Shown piece by piece: positions 45,693 through 58,152 of a DNA stretch of 64,000 nucleotides. Under the pieces are notes generated by a model. The model had not been told where the DNA came from and searched no databases. It was given only the letters and a program-made list of their open reading frames with translations. The position numbers and the translations under genes are program-made. Positions within the stretch are counted from its first letter, which is position 1; each line of letters begins with the position of its first letter. Where the stretch lies: the NCBI GenBank assembly GCA_963281155.1, contig CAUJLY010000001.1:8432001-8496000 (forward strand). Direction: 5' to 3'. The DNA is from Rhabditophanes sp. KR3021 (taxonomy: Eukaryota > Nematoda > Chromadorea > Rhabditida > Alloionematidae).

Positions 45693-46182
45693 CTCTTACA
45701 ATTCACCAAAATGGTCCTATACTTGTCAACGTAGAATGTATCAATCTTATTGGAGTATTATTTATGTTGAGCAGCTTAAATACGGATAAGCATTTGCATT
45801 ATAAAATAAAGACCCACTTCCGATTATCATAGTTGTGCATATAAAATACAGCAACAATGATACTAAGACGGTTTAAAAAAACCCAGTTTGAGGTTAGTAT
45901 GCGTTCAGGATTCTAAATGAATTCTGTAGCCAAATTGGAATGAAATCTGAAGAGGTTTCTAATAAATCAAATTGAAGGAGAGTTAACATCTTGCTTTTAA
46001 AATTATTGAATAAAATGTTACTAATTTATTGAATTAAACAATTATACGGGTACATAGCACAAAATCGGTCTATAAATGTGCAAGATCGTTATAACACTTC
46101 TTTTATAATTGGGGCAACCCATTTGAGCTGGTGTATCAAAGTGTCGCTTTAGTTTAAGTAAACTTTCTTGATATGCATTATC
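45693..46182. other. Spacer upstream of 5S rRNA
   Basis: This is AT-rich spacer without a supported gene. Confidence 0.4.
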
Positions 46183-46300
46183 GCTTACGCTCATATCATG
46201 TTGAAAGCACCTCATCCCGTTCGATCTGAGAAGTGAATCAACTTCGAGCTACCTTAGTACTTGGATCGGAGACGTCCTGGGAATCCGTAGTGGTGTAAGC
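46183..46300 (+). rRNA. 5S ribosomal RNA
   Basis: The sequence begins GCTTACGCTCATATCATG and ends GGTGTAAGC, followed by a TTTTT terminator. GCTTAC at the 5' end pairs with GTAAGC at the 3' end (helix I). The internal control box C, TTGGATCGGAGACG, and CATCCCGTTCGATCTG are conserved as in eukaryotic 5S rRNA. Compared with the common nematode sequence, the helix V arms differ together (CTAC pairs with GTAG), a compensatory change that argues for function. Box A (AAGTGAATCAACTTCGAGC) is more diverged. It is a single copy in this window, not an array. Confidence 0.88.
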
Positions 46301-46901
46301 TTTTTGCATTCATAAACATCACATTCTTTTTACAACATCAACTTAGTTTGCAAATAGTTAGGTATATAATAAGTGTCAATTAAAAGATAATATTTTACTC
46401 TAATAAATTAATCTACTTCCAATTATACTACGTCTTCTATTATAAAAGGTAATAACAGATAAACTAAGGTAGTCGGCATGTTCCAATTTACTGTATCAAA
46501 GAGATCGTAGAGGTGGATTAATAACCAACTTTTTGTTAAATGGTACATTTTTATTGCTAAATATAACTGGCATATTGTGTTGTTAAGTGATAACGGAACA
46601 TGTCTTAAACTATCATTAATCACAGCCATACGAATGACTTTGTTTGTGGTAATTGAACTATTCAAACAATCTTTGCAAAATACTTTGAATTAACTGATTA
46701 GCCAATATATTTTAAAATTGTTTGTGCAAGCATACCTCAAGGTATCCGTTCATCTGATTGCTTTGTTGCTATCATCCCCCGTATTCCTTTTCGATTCAGT
46801 AAAAACTTGGTTAACTGTCTAATTTTAGTTGTAGTGTATAAAACAGTTAAAAAGGTGCTTTTAGCGATGAAAACGATTAGCTCCGAGTTGGCAAAAAGAT
46901 A
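46301..46901. other. Spacer between 5S rRNA and tRNA-Asp
   Basis: A T-run terminator directly follows the 5S gene. A short minus-strand frame (46665-46423) has no recognisable character and is not called. Otherwise the sequence is AT-rich. Confidence 0.4.
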
Positions 46902-46973
46902 CTCCCAGCCAGGGAATCGAACCCTGGTCTCGCACGTGACAGGCGCGGATACTCACCACTATACTAGCTGGGA
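46902..46973 (-). tRNA. tRNA-Asp (anticodon GTC)
   Basis: The minus strand folds as a canonical cloverleaf. The acceptor arm TCCCAGC pairs with GCTGGGA, with discriminator G (typical for Asp). The D arm contains AGTATAGTGGTGAGTAT (A box). The anticodon stem CGCGC/GTGCG encloses the loop CTGTCAC with anticodon GTC. The T arm CCAGG GTTCGATT CCTGG carries the B box GGTTCGATTCC. No intron is present. Confidence 0.96.
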
Positions 46974-47247
46974 CTGTAGGTAATGCCTTCAGTTGACTTG
47001 AAAAAAATTTTTTTTTTTATTATGGAAGAGAAGGAACTTTTAACTAGTTTATTTTATTCTAATTATTTATTATTACATCAATGGAGCTGCTAATCAACAG
47101 GCACATAATATTAAGAATCCACATTATTTAGCGATGTCTATTGTAGTTTGATTTAAAAAATCCCAACACTATAAATAGATTAGTATGCGAATTACTAATT
47201 AATTCGCAGTACAACTCTTATCATCTGGACTCATTAATAGGAGAAGT

Positions 47248-47372
47248 TATAAATATCTGACAAATTGTATACTTATAACTATCCGACAAATTGTATACTT
47301 ATAAATATCTGACAAATTGTATATTTATAAATATCTGGCAAATTGTATATTTATAAATATCTGACAAATGAT
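47248..47372. repeat. 26-bp minisatellite, about 4.8 copies
   Basis: Head-to-tail units of TATAAATATCTGACAAATTG plus TATACT/TATATT start at 47248, 47274, 47300, 47326 and 47352. The last is truncated and the units differ by 1-3 bases. Confidence 0.9.
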
Positions 47373-47720
47373 ATACATTCCAATAATGATTGAATGTACT
47401 CCATGCCCAACATGCCAACAACAGAACTCCTGCAACTGCCATCCAACTCCCAATGTTGCAGAAGATAAACGAACATTTTACTACCTACATTTATGTTATC
47501 AAAGCTTTATCTTGTAATTATATAGTCATATATCTAAAGCATAAATTCATATTCGAAAGGAGTATTTTGTTAGCTTAGAATAATTTGTAATATTACCATT
47601 TCCACCTCATCGTAATATACTAACTTTAAACATTTAGATGAAAGAAAGTAAAAAATAAAGTAATTGGAGGTATTAAACAGTTTCATTAAGTATTCTAAAA
47701 TAATTGGTTTAGTAAAGTAG
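47373..47720. other. Spacer
   Basis: This is AT-rich, with no supported gene. Confidence 0.4.
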
Positions 47721-48110
47721 TTAGAGTATTTTGGGCTTCATTGGTAAACGTGAACACTTTCTTCCTGGCGCCAGATCAATGCTTTGCAAGATTGGCAAGA
47801 TCCCCCATTGAAAGGCTTGATTCATGTCGGTATTCAAGGCAACCATCATTCTCGTCAAACACTTTTGCAAGTCATCGTTGCATTCCAATTTGACGATGTG
47901 CTCCACCACGTTCTTCACTTGAGGTGGGAGCAAATTTGGATATTCAAAGACGCTCACATTTGTCTTCATCCCTCCTCGACTCAACATCCTACACACAGCC
48001 GAAACTTCCTTTGCCAAGCAAACTAAGGCACTTCCATCCACTCACAGTCTTTCCTAGGAGGCATCGAAGCGGACGTTGTAGAGAGAAAGATATTCCTTGG
48101 TAGAAGACAT
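47721..48110 (-). pseudogene. Unidentified small gene with two nonsense codons
   Basis: The minus-strand frame from ATG at 48110 (MSSTKEYLSLYNVRFDAS) continues in one frame through TAG and TGA within the next five codons (about 48042-48056). It then runs open for 106 codons: VFEYPNLLPPQVKNVVEHIV, LECNDDLQKCLTRMMVALNT, FQWGILPILQSIDLAPGRKC, ending LPMKPKIL. The long open part has clear coding character and higher GC. Either it is a recent pseudogene, or an upstream splice bypasses the stops. The family is not recognised. Confidence 0.4.
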
Positions 48111-49055
48111 AACAAAAGGTGACAAATCATTATTTTGCCTTGCTTGTATTCTAATTCTGACTATACCAAATTTGCATTTAAAATACAACAATAAGGAAAT
48201 TTGATGCTCTTGAAATTTATTAATAGTCAAAATTTACATAAAATGAAATCAAAATTAATAATTATTATAATCTAATTTGTTTTCTAAAAGATTATAACAC
48301 TAATTTACTGGACACAAGTAAAGTGCTTTCAAACCCATTAAGAGCTTGCTTTTTTTAAATTTTCAGGCAAAATACACGGGTCCTTACTTTCTTGAATGCA
48401 AATTGATTTTTTCCACAAGTAATATTTTTTCCAATGAGCCACTTTTAAAGTTTATAGTCTCAAAATCTAGAAACAAATTCAAATGCGACGGCATACTAAA
48501 TCCAATCAAGATGCAAGCTCTATACCAACGTCTGATCACATTCAAAAATGTTTTTGTTAGAAGACATACTCTTCCACAAAATCGCTTTAAGAACTTTATG
48601 CGGACTCTATCCTAACTTCTCGCTTACATGTCCGAATATTATGCAAGCGCGAACAGCTTAATGCCTGTACCCAAAAATACAACAATTAAAATCATTATAC
48701 TTTATATCTTATCCACCTTATTCTTTTAACTTGTCGCCATATTATTAGTAGACTTTGAAAGCGGAATGCAAAAACGCGAACTCTTACCCAACGATACTCT
48801 TTATAAAGATACTATTTTCCACATCTAGTCTTTTGACGAAAATAAACGCGAGGTCTAAACTTTTTTTAGTACAAAGTTAGACTCAACTACTTCCCTTAAA
48901 TAATGACATCTTGTACTCTGCTTTTTGATCACATTATCCCGTTAAAAGTATATATCATCATTCTTAAATATAACGTCCTATTTATTGTTTATCTTGAATC
49001 GTTTCGTGTCATCATTAATTGGCAGCAATAACCAGTTTTTAGATTTAGGCTTTAA
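48111..49055. other. Intergenic spacer upstream of the ELYS-like gene
   Basis: A plus-strand frame at about 48366-48615 after a TTTTCAG site (AKYTGPYFLECKLIFSTSNI...) has weak coding character but no identity. The remainder is AT-rich and includes the promoter of the next gene. Confidence 0.35.
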
Positions 49056-52000
49056 ATGGAATCTATAAATTTCAACAGGCCTGACATTTTTCAGCAACAT
49101 TTGGAGTTGCTTGAAAACGGACTTACTAAATTGTCTCCTGCTTACTCGCTACAGAAGTACAAGGCAGGGAGTTCTCGGTTCGGGAAATATTTATTTGATA
49201 CAGGCAAGTAATTATTAAATATGATCATCAAATTGACGTTTTCCTCTCTTTAGATGGAAATTGTGAATATTTTGCCGTGGCTATCAGTGGGTACTTGATA
49301 CTCTACAGAAACAAGGACGCTTATGGTCAGGAGATAAAAAAGGTGGAGTATGACTTCGGGAGAGGTACTCAGATTTTCGACATTGCAATAATGAGGCTTA
49401 AGAACGGGAGTCACGGAATTGTCGCAGCTATCACCAAATTCGATGAGAACTCCAACCAGAACATTCATGCTTTGTATCTCTTGAGCATTGGCCCAGACCC
49501 AGTCATTCTCAATTCAATCAGATTTATCAGAGAAGTAAGTTACCTTTTTTGATGACTTTTAATTTTGGATGATTTTAGTGTAAGAAAGTTTTCGTTGTTT
49601 ACGATGACACTCAGACTGATGAAATCAAGAAGCTGGACGATGCATTCAGTAAGTATCCGCATCTGATTTGCGTTGGAATGGGTGAGGGTTGTTGTTACTT
49701 GACGGCTTTTGATCGCGTTACAAAGGCTGGGGAAAGCTTCAATGATTTACCAAAGCATCCCTCAAAAGGCATCAACTTTCTAAAAATCATGCATGACAAA
49801 GCCAACGGACTCTTCTTGTTTCCGAATCGCAGTGGAGATTTGAAAGTGAAAATGCAAAATGTTGAAGTGACTTCTGTAACTTTTGTCAAAGGATCGACGT
49901 CGTTAGTGGTTGGATTTAATTTTGGAGGACTTATGTCCGTTAATCTGGTGACGCAGACCAGACATAAGATCCGAATCTGCAAGGGCGAAATTAGATCCAT
50001 GGAGATTCAAGATCCCGACGATGATCCGCGACCAACTTCTTACATCTGGGCTGCGTGTGTTTCGGAAAACGTTGTATCCTTTAAACTGATCTCACTTCTC
50101 TTCCATACTGACCCTGACAATCCTGCAATTGTAAACAGGAACAAGATGTCCATGAATGTTCGCCTCGACTTTGCGGCAGACAATTGCGACAACTTTCTGA
50201 GCATGCGGCCAGTTCTCCGAGAAAGAAATGGCGGAAAAGGAGAAAACACAACTCGAAATGGGGACACTGCTCGAAAAGATTCGACGCTTATGTTATTTAC
50301 TTGGGTTAACTTCGGCAAAAATGGCATCTCTTTGGAGGGTTCATTGTTCGATTTAAACATGTTCTACTACAAACGACTTGTTGGGCAAATTCGAGATGAC
50401 AGAACACTCGCCAGGCAGTCTCCATTCTTTACTCGCTTCTCAATGATGTCGCCGGACAATGTCAATTTAGCTGCTCTGCTCGATATCCATCTATCGCCAA
50501 CATCTTTGTTCCGTGCTAAGTCAAACATCATTGAAAATGTTGACCAATTCTTCTACCCATCCACTTATGGCTTTGAATTGATGGCGTTTACAAAGGACTG
50601 CAAGGTGGCCTTGAAGTGTGATCCAATCCAGGTGCAATTCTTCAATCGCCTACAACCTCTTGACAAATCTCTGAAAGAATTGGATTTTGTAATGGGATGC
50701 ATGGTTGCTCTTGGCTTCATGACAACTCAAAAACAAATGCAGTTTGAAAGTGAGGAAGAGAAGATGAGTGCTGTTTTATCTGTCTTGCTGCATCATGAAG
50801 GTTCATTTTTAATCATCTCTATGATTAAAACCAACAAACTATCTGATTCTGAAATGGAGGAATTTGTAGACTGGTTGTACAAGGAGATTGAAGATTGCGA
50901 TGCTGACTTTCAAAGGATCGCTTCAATGCTTTTTGAGGATAATTCTGAAGAGTTGTATGCTATCAACAGAAGGAAGGTCAATCACTATATTCTTATCTTC
51001 GATACGCTGAAGACAATTATTGAGAATCTTGCTAGTTGTCAGGTTCCATCTCGAATCAAAAACAACCTTTCCGTTAAAATGAAGATTGTTAACACTTTCC
51101 TAGTTTACTCCAAGATTCTGGATGTTTTGGCTCGGAGAGGTCTGTTCCCGATTACAGAAGAAGTCCTTGAAGTCCATTCTCGATTAGCGACCGTCTACAA
51201 TGAAAGAAAGACGAACTCTTTGCTGAAGGGACGTGAACTTCTGATCGACCAATTCATCGAAGGATTTGAAAACACCTCCATTGGATCCAACAGAGGAAAT
51301 GTCTCTTTCTTGTATCCTCCTCAAAATCCTGCTGTCTATGTCAACTTACTGCTGGCGTCGGATGTGCTGTTAGAAGCTAAAATAAGATTGATTTCCTATT
51401 ATGTCCTTGACTTGTGTAGCTTGATTGGAAATGATCTGCTCTACAGTGACTTCATTAATCTCGTAGTCAATTACTTTAAATCCTCCTTTGAAATCGATAT
51501 TGGCAGGATGAAAAACGCATGGACCCAAGATACCAAGAAGATTGAAAGCTTGGACAAAGAAATCATTAGAGATGAGGATGTGCTGGCGAAATGCCTTGCC
51601 AAGAAAGAGACGTCAATTGAAGAGATTCATGCCATTTGTAATAGGAGCTTTATCTCAAGAGAAGAATTTGGCCTGTTGCGTGAAAAACTTCTTAAAGAAC
51701 ATTTGGGCATTTTCAAGTGGAACTACGTCGCAGCCAGAACAGAAGAATTCAATATGATAGTTAAAATGTCTGAACTGATTCCAAAGGATAAGTCAGATGA
51801 TTGGGTCGCCTTTTGCACTGAAAGCAAACAAATGTATGATGTTTTAGCCACAAAGTCAATTATGTGGAAGTTCAAGTTGCCGTCTGATAGTGTGATCACT
51901 AAGAAACTACAGGATAACCGAACGAAGTTTACTTCCCCGCAAATGAGACACTATGGCGGAGCTGAAAAAGAAAATTCGACCATTCTTACTGGTATCTCAA

Positions 52001-53619
52001 ATTCAAACAACGCTTCCACCGATCAAACAGACGTTAAAAATTACTTTGTTGTTGCAACAGTTGATGAAGATTTTGTGAAACTCAAAAACACTGCTCTGAA
52101 TTATCAAAACATTCTGAAGACTCCAATTTCTGCTAGTAGATGGGTCAAAACAAGCAAACTACCTGATGAATTTTTGTCGCCCCAACAATCTGTAATGATT
52201 GATCAACCTGTGGCTGAGTCCATAATGAAATCAAATCATCGCGTCTCCAGAATCAGACCAAACTTCAAGATTGGTTCTCGTATCAGATTCGACCTTCCAG
52301 ACCACCAATCTACAACCGCCTCAACAATCGCTGATGATACTACATCTGAGGATTTGAACAAAACAATTGATCACAATGATGTTGGATCCTTCTATATTGA
52401 CAAAAGCACGCCTGATGTTGAGTTATCTGATGTAAAGACTGCTTATAGTCATGTGCTCGAGGACAAAATCAACAACCACAGTGTCGAAGTGATCAAAAGA
52501 AACGATGGACGCAATGTCAGCATCGAACACTCGTGTGATGAAGAAATTCTTATGAAGAACATGATGGAGTCTCCTGCTCAAACTGCCGAACAATTAATTG
52601 GAGAGATGGAATTGGCGTCAAAGGATTATGGAATCTCTTTGCCTAAAATACATTTGCTAGGTACTCCAGATAGTAAGCTAAATGGTAAAAATGACAATGA
52701 TACCACGCCTGTTCTGTTGAGAAAACGCATCATTCAAAAGAAGTTGAATTTCAAAGATGTTCAAGTAACTGGGACTATCGATGACACCATTTCACTAAAA
52801 AGAAAGTCTTTCCAATCCGAGGAGGAGTTTATGCGAGACCTGAATGATATTAAGAAAGTCAAGATTGGGAATATTTCGCCTCTCAAAGAACATGGGGCCA
52901 AAGTGAAAGTTGTGGCAGTTGAAGAGGGAGAAGAACCAGAAGAAAATTCGGATGATCTGATTGTTGAAGTGGTAAAGGAAACGGATATAGCACAATCATT
53001 AGAGGAGGAAAAGAATGACGTTATTGAATCCGAGGCTATCTGTGGTGACAATCTTGTTGCAGAATCAAGAACGAGCGAAAAAGAACCTGCTACAACACCA
53101 ATGGAATCAATTGACGATGCAGATCTTGCTGGTGAAAAGGAAGTGCTTGGTACAAATGCCACAGTACTATCACAAGGAAATACAATGATTGGTGAAACAA
53201 AAGTTGAGCTGTCAGGTACTACTGAAAAAATATCTCCAGACAACAGCAATGTACGAAGATCGGGAAGAATAAAAATCCTTAGTCGAGAACCTGAGGAATT
53301 TGCGATGCCGACTATTATTACCAAACCCACGAAGATTGTTGAAGATTCGAACCCACTTGAGGATGATGAAGGAGACAGCCAAATCTTGAGGAGATCTGCC
53401 CGCATCCGCAGTCGGGAGCCAAGCGAACAACCTGAGGTGCCTAAGTCTAGAAAGAGAACTACCAAATCCAAGACGCCTAGCAGAGAACCAAGTGTTGATG
53501 TTGAAGTAGCTGTTGGCAGGAAAACCCCAATCAAGAGACCCACAAGTCAAACAAGAGCTCCAAGGAAAGGTAAAAAAATCGACCTTAGTCCAATCTCGGA
53601 GACTGCACCACATTCATAA
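49056..53619 (+). CDS. Probable ELYS/MEL-28-like nucleoporin (1489 aa)
   Basis: Three exons, 49056-49203, 49254-49534 and 49579-53619. The N-terminal about 500 residues have regularly spaced hydrophobic strands as in a beta-propeller. A helical region follows at about 650-880 (LLASDVLLEAKIRLISYYVL, DLLYSDFINLVVNYFKSSFE, IGRMKNAWTQDTKKI), which resembles the ELYS nuclear-pore-assembly domain. The last about 450 residues are acidic, Ser/Thr-rich and disordered. The protein ends in basic chromatin-binding-type motifs (RRSGRI at about 1369, RRSARI at about 1413, SRKRTTKSKTPSREP, GRKTPIKRP). ELYS/MEL-28 binds chromatin and recruits the Nup107-160 complex. Length and order (propeller - helical - basic tail) fit; identity is inferred from architecture rather than a diagnostic motif. 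Intron 1 uses a GC donor (ACAG|GCAAGT). It is convergent with the acetyltransferase gene 138 bp away. Confidence 0.62.
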
Positions 53620-53756
53620 ATAAATGTCATTGTCTTTTAATTTCTACTCATATAATACTAATTTTTAATTTGAAAAAGTTTCATTATCTAAAATAAACTT
53701 GTATTTTTTAGTTTCTTGTATTTTATCGTGCGTTTAAAATCATTTTACTTAAATAT

Positions 53757-54684
53757 CTAATGAGTGTGTGTGATAAATAAAAAAGTTACAGCTTCGCCAC
53801 TTTCATAGTTAAGTCTTGTCCAATATGGGCTGTTGTCGGCACTTTTCAAAGACAACACATTATAATGTTCGATTTGCTTGAATGGAATTCGATTTAAGAC
53901 GATCATTTTCTTGCAAGCTTCTAATTCAACGGCTGTTCCTAAACCTTTATATCGGTGTTCCTCGACTGTGTATAAATGAGTCAAAAAGCCAGCTGGATCA
54001 GTCATTACATATGATGCCAGTTTATTGTCAACTGTTTTGGCACAACCAAATGGAAGGTATTTCAATTTAGCCCTGAAATGGATTGTAAATATTTAATTAA
54101 CGGATATCCAAAACTTACGCACTTTGTTCAGCATCACCTTCTTTGGCATTTTTCCAAGTATTGTTAATAAACAAGGCTTCTTCATTGCTAATATCATTCG
54201 ACAAATGATACTCAGACGGCAATGTAATATCACTGTCAACAGTCAATTGAATTTGATCTTGTGTCATGTAATATAGACAGGTTGGCCATTCTTGCTCCAC
54301 ATCATGACACAAATAGTCAGCTTTCCATCGATTGTATAATTTAGTTATATAACTAGGACCAAGAACGAGAGTTGACTTAAAAGAATGCAATGAATGGATT
54401 CTTTCAAAAACTTCCTGAAAGATATTATTTAAATCTTGACTTGAAATTTGCACATTTTCAGTTGTAGAAATTAATACAAATGGGATGACAAAACGTTGAA
54501 TTCTGAATACAAAATGAATAACGCCCTCACCATGGATACCCTTAAAGAAGTAATGTTTGCAATCTGGAAACAAATTTTTCAATTCAGAATCAACTGAATG
54601 ATAAATTATTAACAATTCTTTTTTATTCGCAAGTTCAACCAAATATTGAGGCAATTCTTCATTAGGAACAATTTGAACGACCAT
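53757..54684 (-). CDS. GNAT-family acetyltransferase, GLYAT-like
   Basis: Two exons on the minus strand, 54684-54119 and 54072-53757, encode 293 residues. The C-terminal half matches the GNAT fold as found in glycine N-acyltransferase-like proteins: LSNDISNEEALFINNTWKNA, then KLASYVMTDPAGFLTHLYTV and the acyl-CoA pyrophosphate loop EEHRYKGLGTAVELEACKKM (R-x-x-G-x-G/A type). It ends IEHYNVLSLKSADNSPYWTR. The N-terminal half is variable, as is usual in this family. The likely reaction is acyl transfer from acyl-CoA to an amino group of a small molecule; the substrate is unknown. The intron is 46 nt with a GTAAGT donor. Confidence 0.75.
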
Positions 54685-55695
54685 TTTTAGGGAATAAAAT
54701 GTGGTTATTAAAAAAGCTTGTTGTTAAAATCAATTTGTTCCCATCTCTGGTTGATTCGTATCAAGATAACCATTACTAAATAGTCGGTTGACCAATCTAA
54801 TACGGAAGTAACTATACTTTATTTGTTTGGAAATCATTTGTGTATGTATCACCTTTGCATAATTGTGTTCATATAATTTAATTAATCTATTCAAAAACAC
54901 TATTAAGAGCATAAGATATGTTTCCTTATTCCATTTTTTGCGGATAATTTAATATATTTCAGTAATTTTAACATGTACCTAAAAATATCAAGGTAAGCAG
55001 ATGTGTGTGTGAAGTAACTTATTTTTGATGAAATTTAGTTTGCAGAATGATACTTACTTTTGTTTTTGATAAATGAATGACTTGATGAAAAGTATAGACG
55101 TGTTAGCTACAGATGCACTGGATAAAATCAGACACTCTTTTACACTTTTAACAGGTCTTAATCCCTGCGGCTTTATTTACGGATTCGTCCATTGATCTTG
55201 CTGCATTTTCCTGTTTATGGCTGAACATTTATATCTTTAGATTGAGAAATGGTGTATATTACGGAACGGTAAATTCTGTGAACGTTGTATCTCTTGATCT
55301 TCCTGTTTTTTAGATGTAAGCAATAATAAATCGTGTTGTATTCTTTTGCCGACCCCATCATCTTCAATTTTTTAGAAACTTGAACCGGTCTTCTGATATC
55401 ACAATTTTACTTGTTTTGACAATGAAACCCTTATTTATTGCAAAACATTTGTTTGTCTTTCCGTACCGACCGGTTTACAAGTAGCTATTAGTGTATGAGC
55501 AATCGCATAAAAAATAGTTCTGCCTTAATTACTACCTTTATTTTTTATCAACATACATCTTCTTACTTTTTTATTACAATAAGATTACGCGAAGCTTCAA
55601 TTTGTCTATGACTAATCGTTTTATAAATACCTTTGCTAATTATATTTTACGTCTAATTGTTGTCTATTTATTAACTATTATTTTTAGTCTTCTTA
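54685..55695. other. Intergenic gap between divergent genes
   Basis: This is about 1 kb of AT-rich DNA between the acetyltransferase (minus) and the MADF gene (plus). It presumably contains both promoters. No supported gene was found. Confidence 0.45.
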
Positions 55696-56819
55696 ATGGC
55701 TAGTGATATAAAAGAAACAATGGCAGCTATTGATAATTTGCTTTCGGTATTACCGAGGAAGACAAATAATATTTTGGCAAATCCTTCCGGATCAACGAAA
55801 GCTACCTCGTTTAATGAACTTTTGATACATCGAGTTAAGGAATTTCCTGAATTGTACGATCAACAGCACAGAGCATGCACCGATAATGGTGAGAGGAATA
55901 AAATATGGGATATGATAGCAACATCAATTGATTCCACTATTCCTGGGGAATTCGCAAAAAAGAGATGGTTGCAAATGAGAGATAGATACAGAAAGGAATT
56001 AAAATTAGCTTTACGTGACAATTTTAAATTTCCACCTAAATGGTGTTATTTCAATCATCTTGTTTGGTTGGATCCGTATCTCAAGGATTGCTAGTATGTT
56101 TCATAATTATCATTCACCATTTAAGTTGACATTTTAGTGCTCAAGCTGGCTGTAATTTTCCTTTGCAAAAAACGCGTGAAGATGAAAAAGAAGGATACAG
56201 TAATGAAGTTTTAAAAAATACTACCTATGAAGAAGATTCAATTGAAATAGTAAGTTCAAGCGAAATTCTAAGAAATTTACTTGGTGGCGATCATTCATTT
56301 TTTCAAAAAACAGAAGACAACAACAACCATTTTTTGGATAATTTAACGACAATTGAACATAATTTAGAATTTTCAAGTAGTTCAAATAGTAGTAGACACT
56401 GTTCAGAATCAGGAGCTAATCCTGACAAAACAGATGATATGTCGGAAACGTTATTTGATGGAAACATGTCCCAGGGAGTTATTGCGCCTCGTGTTCATCG
56501 TATGAAGTATGTTCCTTATCAAATCAAAAGAAACATGAATAATTCTGCAAAAACAAATATTAGTGATAAAATTTTGTCTAAAATAAATGGAAATATCGAA
56601 GCAACAGAAGATATTTTCGTAACCAAAAAAGACACATCACAAGAAAAGCCGAATCAGTTTGAAAGTCAAATGTTTCAATGGATGAACGATGAAGATTTTC
56701 TTTTCTCGAAGTTAATAGCTACTAGAATGAATGGTCTGTCAAAGACAGCAAAGCGTGATCTCAAGCGAAAGATAATGAATTTAGTGGATGAAAAGGAAGA
56801 AGAACAGGAATCATCATAA
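55696..56819 (+). CDS. MADF-BESS domain protein
   Basis: Two exons, 55696-56093 and 56138-56819, encode 359 residues. The N-terminal MADF domain (about 38-125) reads FNELLIHRVKEFPELYD, then NKIWDMIATSID, FAKKRWLQMRDRYRKELK and CYFNHLVWLDPYL, the Myb/SANT-like DNA-binding pattern. The C-terminal BESS motif (about 318-350) reads DEDFLFSKLIATRMNGL, followed by KTAKRDLKRKIMNLV, a protein-interaction motif often paired with MADF. The linker is acidic and Ser/Asn-rich. The protein is a likely nuclear transcriptional regulator; targets are unknown. Confidence 0.85.
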
Positions 56820-56986
56820 GTGTTTATTACGTGAATGAAGATATTATTAAGATTTATACTATTTACAATTAAAATGTGACGGGTTTCATAAATTTTTTCG
56901 ATTGTACCGCATAAATGAATTCTATGATGAATTAGTCGAGATGCAAACTTAGATTTTTGGTTTTGAACCTTAATTCTCCAAATGCA

Positions 56987-58152
56987 TCATTCACCGCCTG
57001 AGCATTCATCGTCCTTATCTTCTTTGCTCAAGTCTTCTCGTTCCCAGTCCATTTGATCAGCCAAGTTGACACCAGCCACATCAGCTGCTTTCTTCAAAGA
57101 GTTGTAGATGAATTGATAATCCACTTTTGAAAAATACTTCAGACTGTCGATGTAGTCAACGACCTTCCCAAAATCCACATCGCATTTGATTCCATTGAAC
57201 AGAGCAGCCCTCTGTTTCCGGGATTTTTCCTTGCAAGCTAACACAGCTTTTTTATCAGACATTTTTTTCCATGGCAATCCGGTAGCAACAACAAGATCCA
57301 ACAAAAGATAAAACCAACTCTCGCAGTCATCTTTCTTTCCCATTTCTTGATTTTTGTGGCAACTCAGGGACGCGAACCGAACAGTTCCTTTGAATCCTAC
57401 AATTACGCGAGGAGTTTTCAATTCGTTACTTTCGTTCAGAAACTTTCTTGCAATTCCGAAATCGAGAATGTATACCGTTCGTCTTTTCTCAAGAAGTCCT
57501 ATGGCGAAATTTGCGCTCTAAACAAAAGTATACATGTTAGCAATTTAGGGAAATTTGACTTTCTTGCAAATCAATACATGTAAATTTATTTAATTTTGAT
57601 TTACCTTAATGTCACGATGAAGATACCCCTGCTTATGCAAATCCTCAATTGCCTCTAAGCTTTGAATGGCAGCGCCGATACCCGTCCCAATGGTAAAGAC
57701 CTTCCCAGCTCTAGCACTTTTCAAGTCAGCCAAACTTTTCCCAACCAATTCCATCACCAAAAAGAAGTAGGTGTCTTTTTTTCCTCTGTCGATAATAGCG
57801 GTGAAATGAGAAACACCTTCCCGAGCATTGGCAACTAGTTTCAAAATTGCAATCTAAAATTCAAATTACTACATGAGTTAACTTTACTCACTTACCTCCA
57901 TCTTCAGTTTAGAATGTCTTCTAGTATCAATTTTCTTCTCGATTTTCATCGCATACTCACGGTTTTTGTTGCCCGTGTCGAAACATTTGAACACTACACC
58001 GAAACCCCCTGAAATTTGAATTTAAATAACATCACATTTATTAAAAGCTTACCTTCTCCCAGCAACTTTGTAATAGTATACTTTGCCTTAGCCGACTCAA
58101 TTATGACGCCCTCGTGGATCCCCAACTCCTCACCAACGCTTTCCTCAGACAT
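56987..58152 (-). CDS. Casein kinase 1 / TTBK-like protein kinase
   Basis: Four exons on the minus strand, 58152-58053, 58008-57896, 57853-57605 and 57517-56987, encode 330 residues. Kinase motifs are in order: the glycine loop LLGEGGFGVVFKCFD, lysine in YAMKIEKK, YFFLVMELVGKSLADL, catalytic loop YLHRDIKSANFAIG, ILDFGIARKF, and the CK1-type activation segment FKGTVRFASLSCHKNQEMGK, followed by DDCESWFYLLLDLV...LPW. These place it in the CK1/TTBK-like group, which is massively expanded in nematodes, with many sperm-specific members. The catalytic Asp and Lys are intact, so it is probably an active Ser/Thr kinase. The acidic C-terminus is short (SKEDKDDECSGGE). Confidence 0.93.

Noticed and set aside
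46423..46665. 80-codon minus-strand frame between 5S rRNA and tRNA-Asp
   Set aside because: It has no recognisable motif, AT-rich codons and no splice partners.
52761..53543. 260-codon antisense frame within the ELYS-like gene
   Set aside because: It is Ser-rich and mirrors the acidic/basic disordered tail of the sense protein. It is a composition shadow with no independent support.
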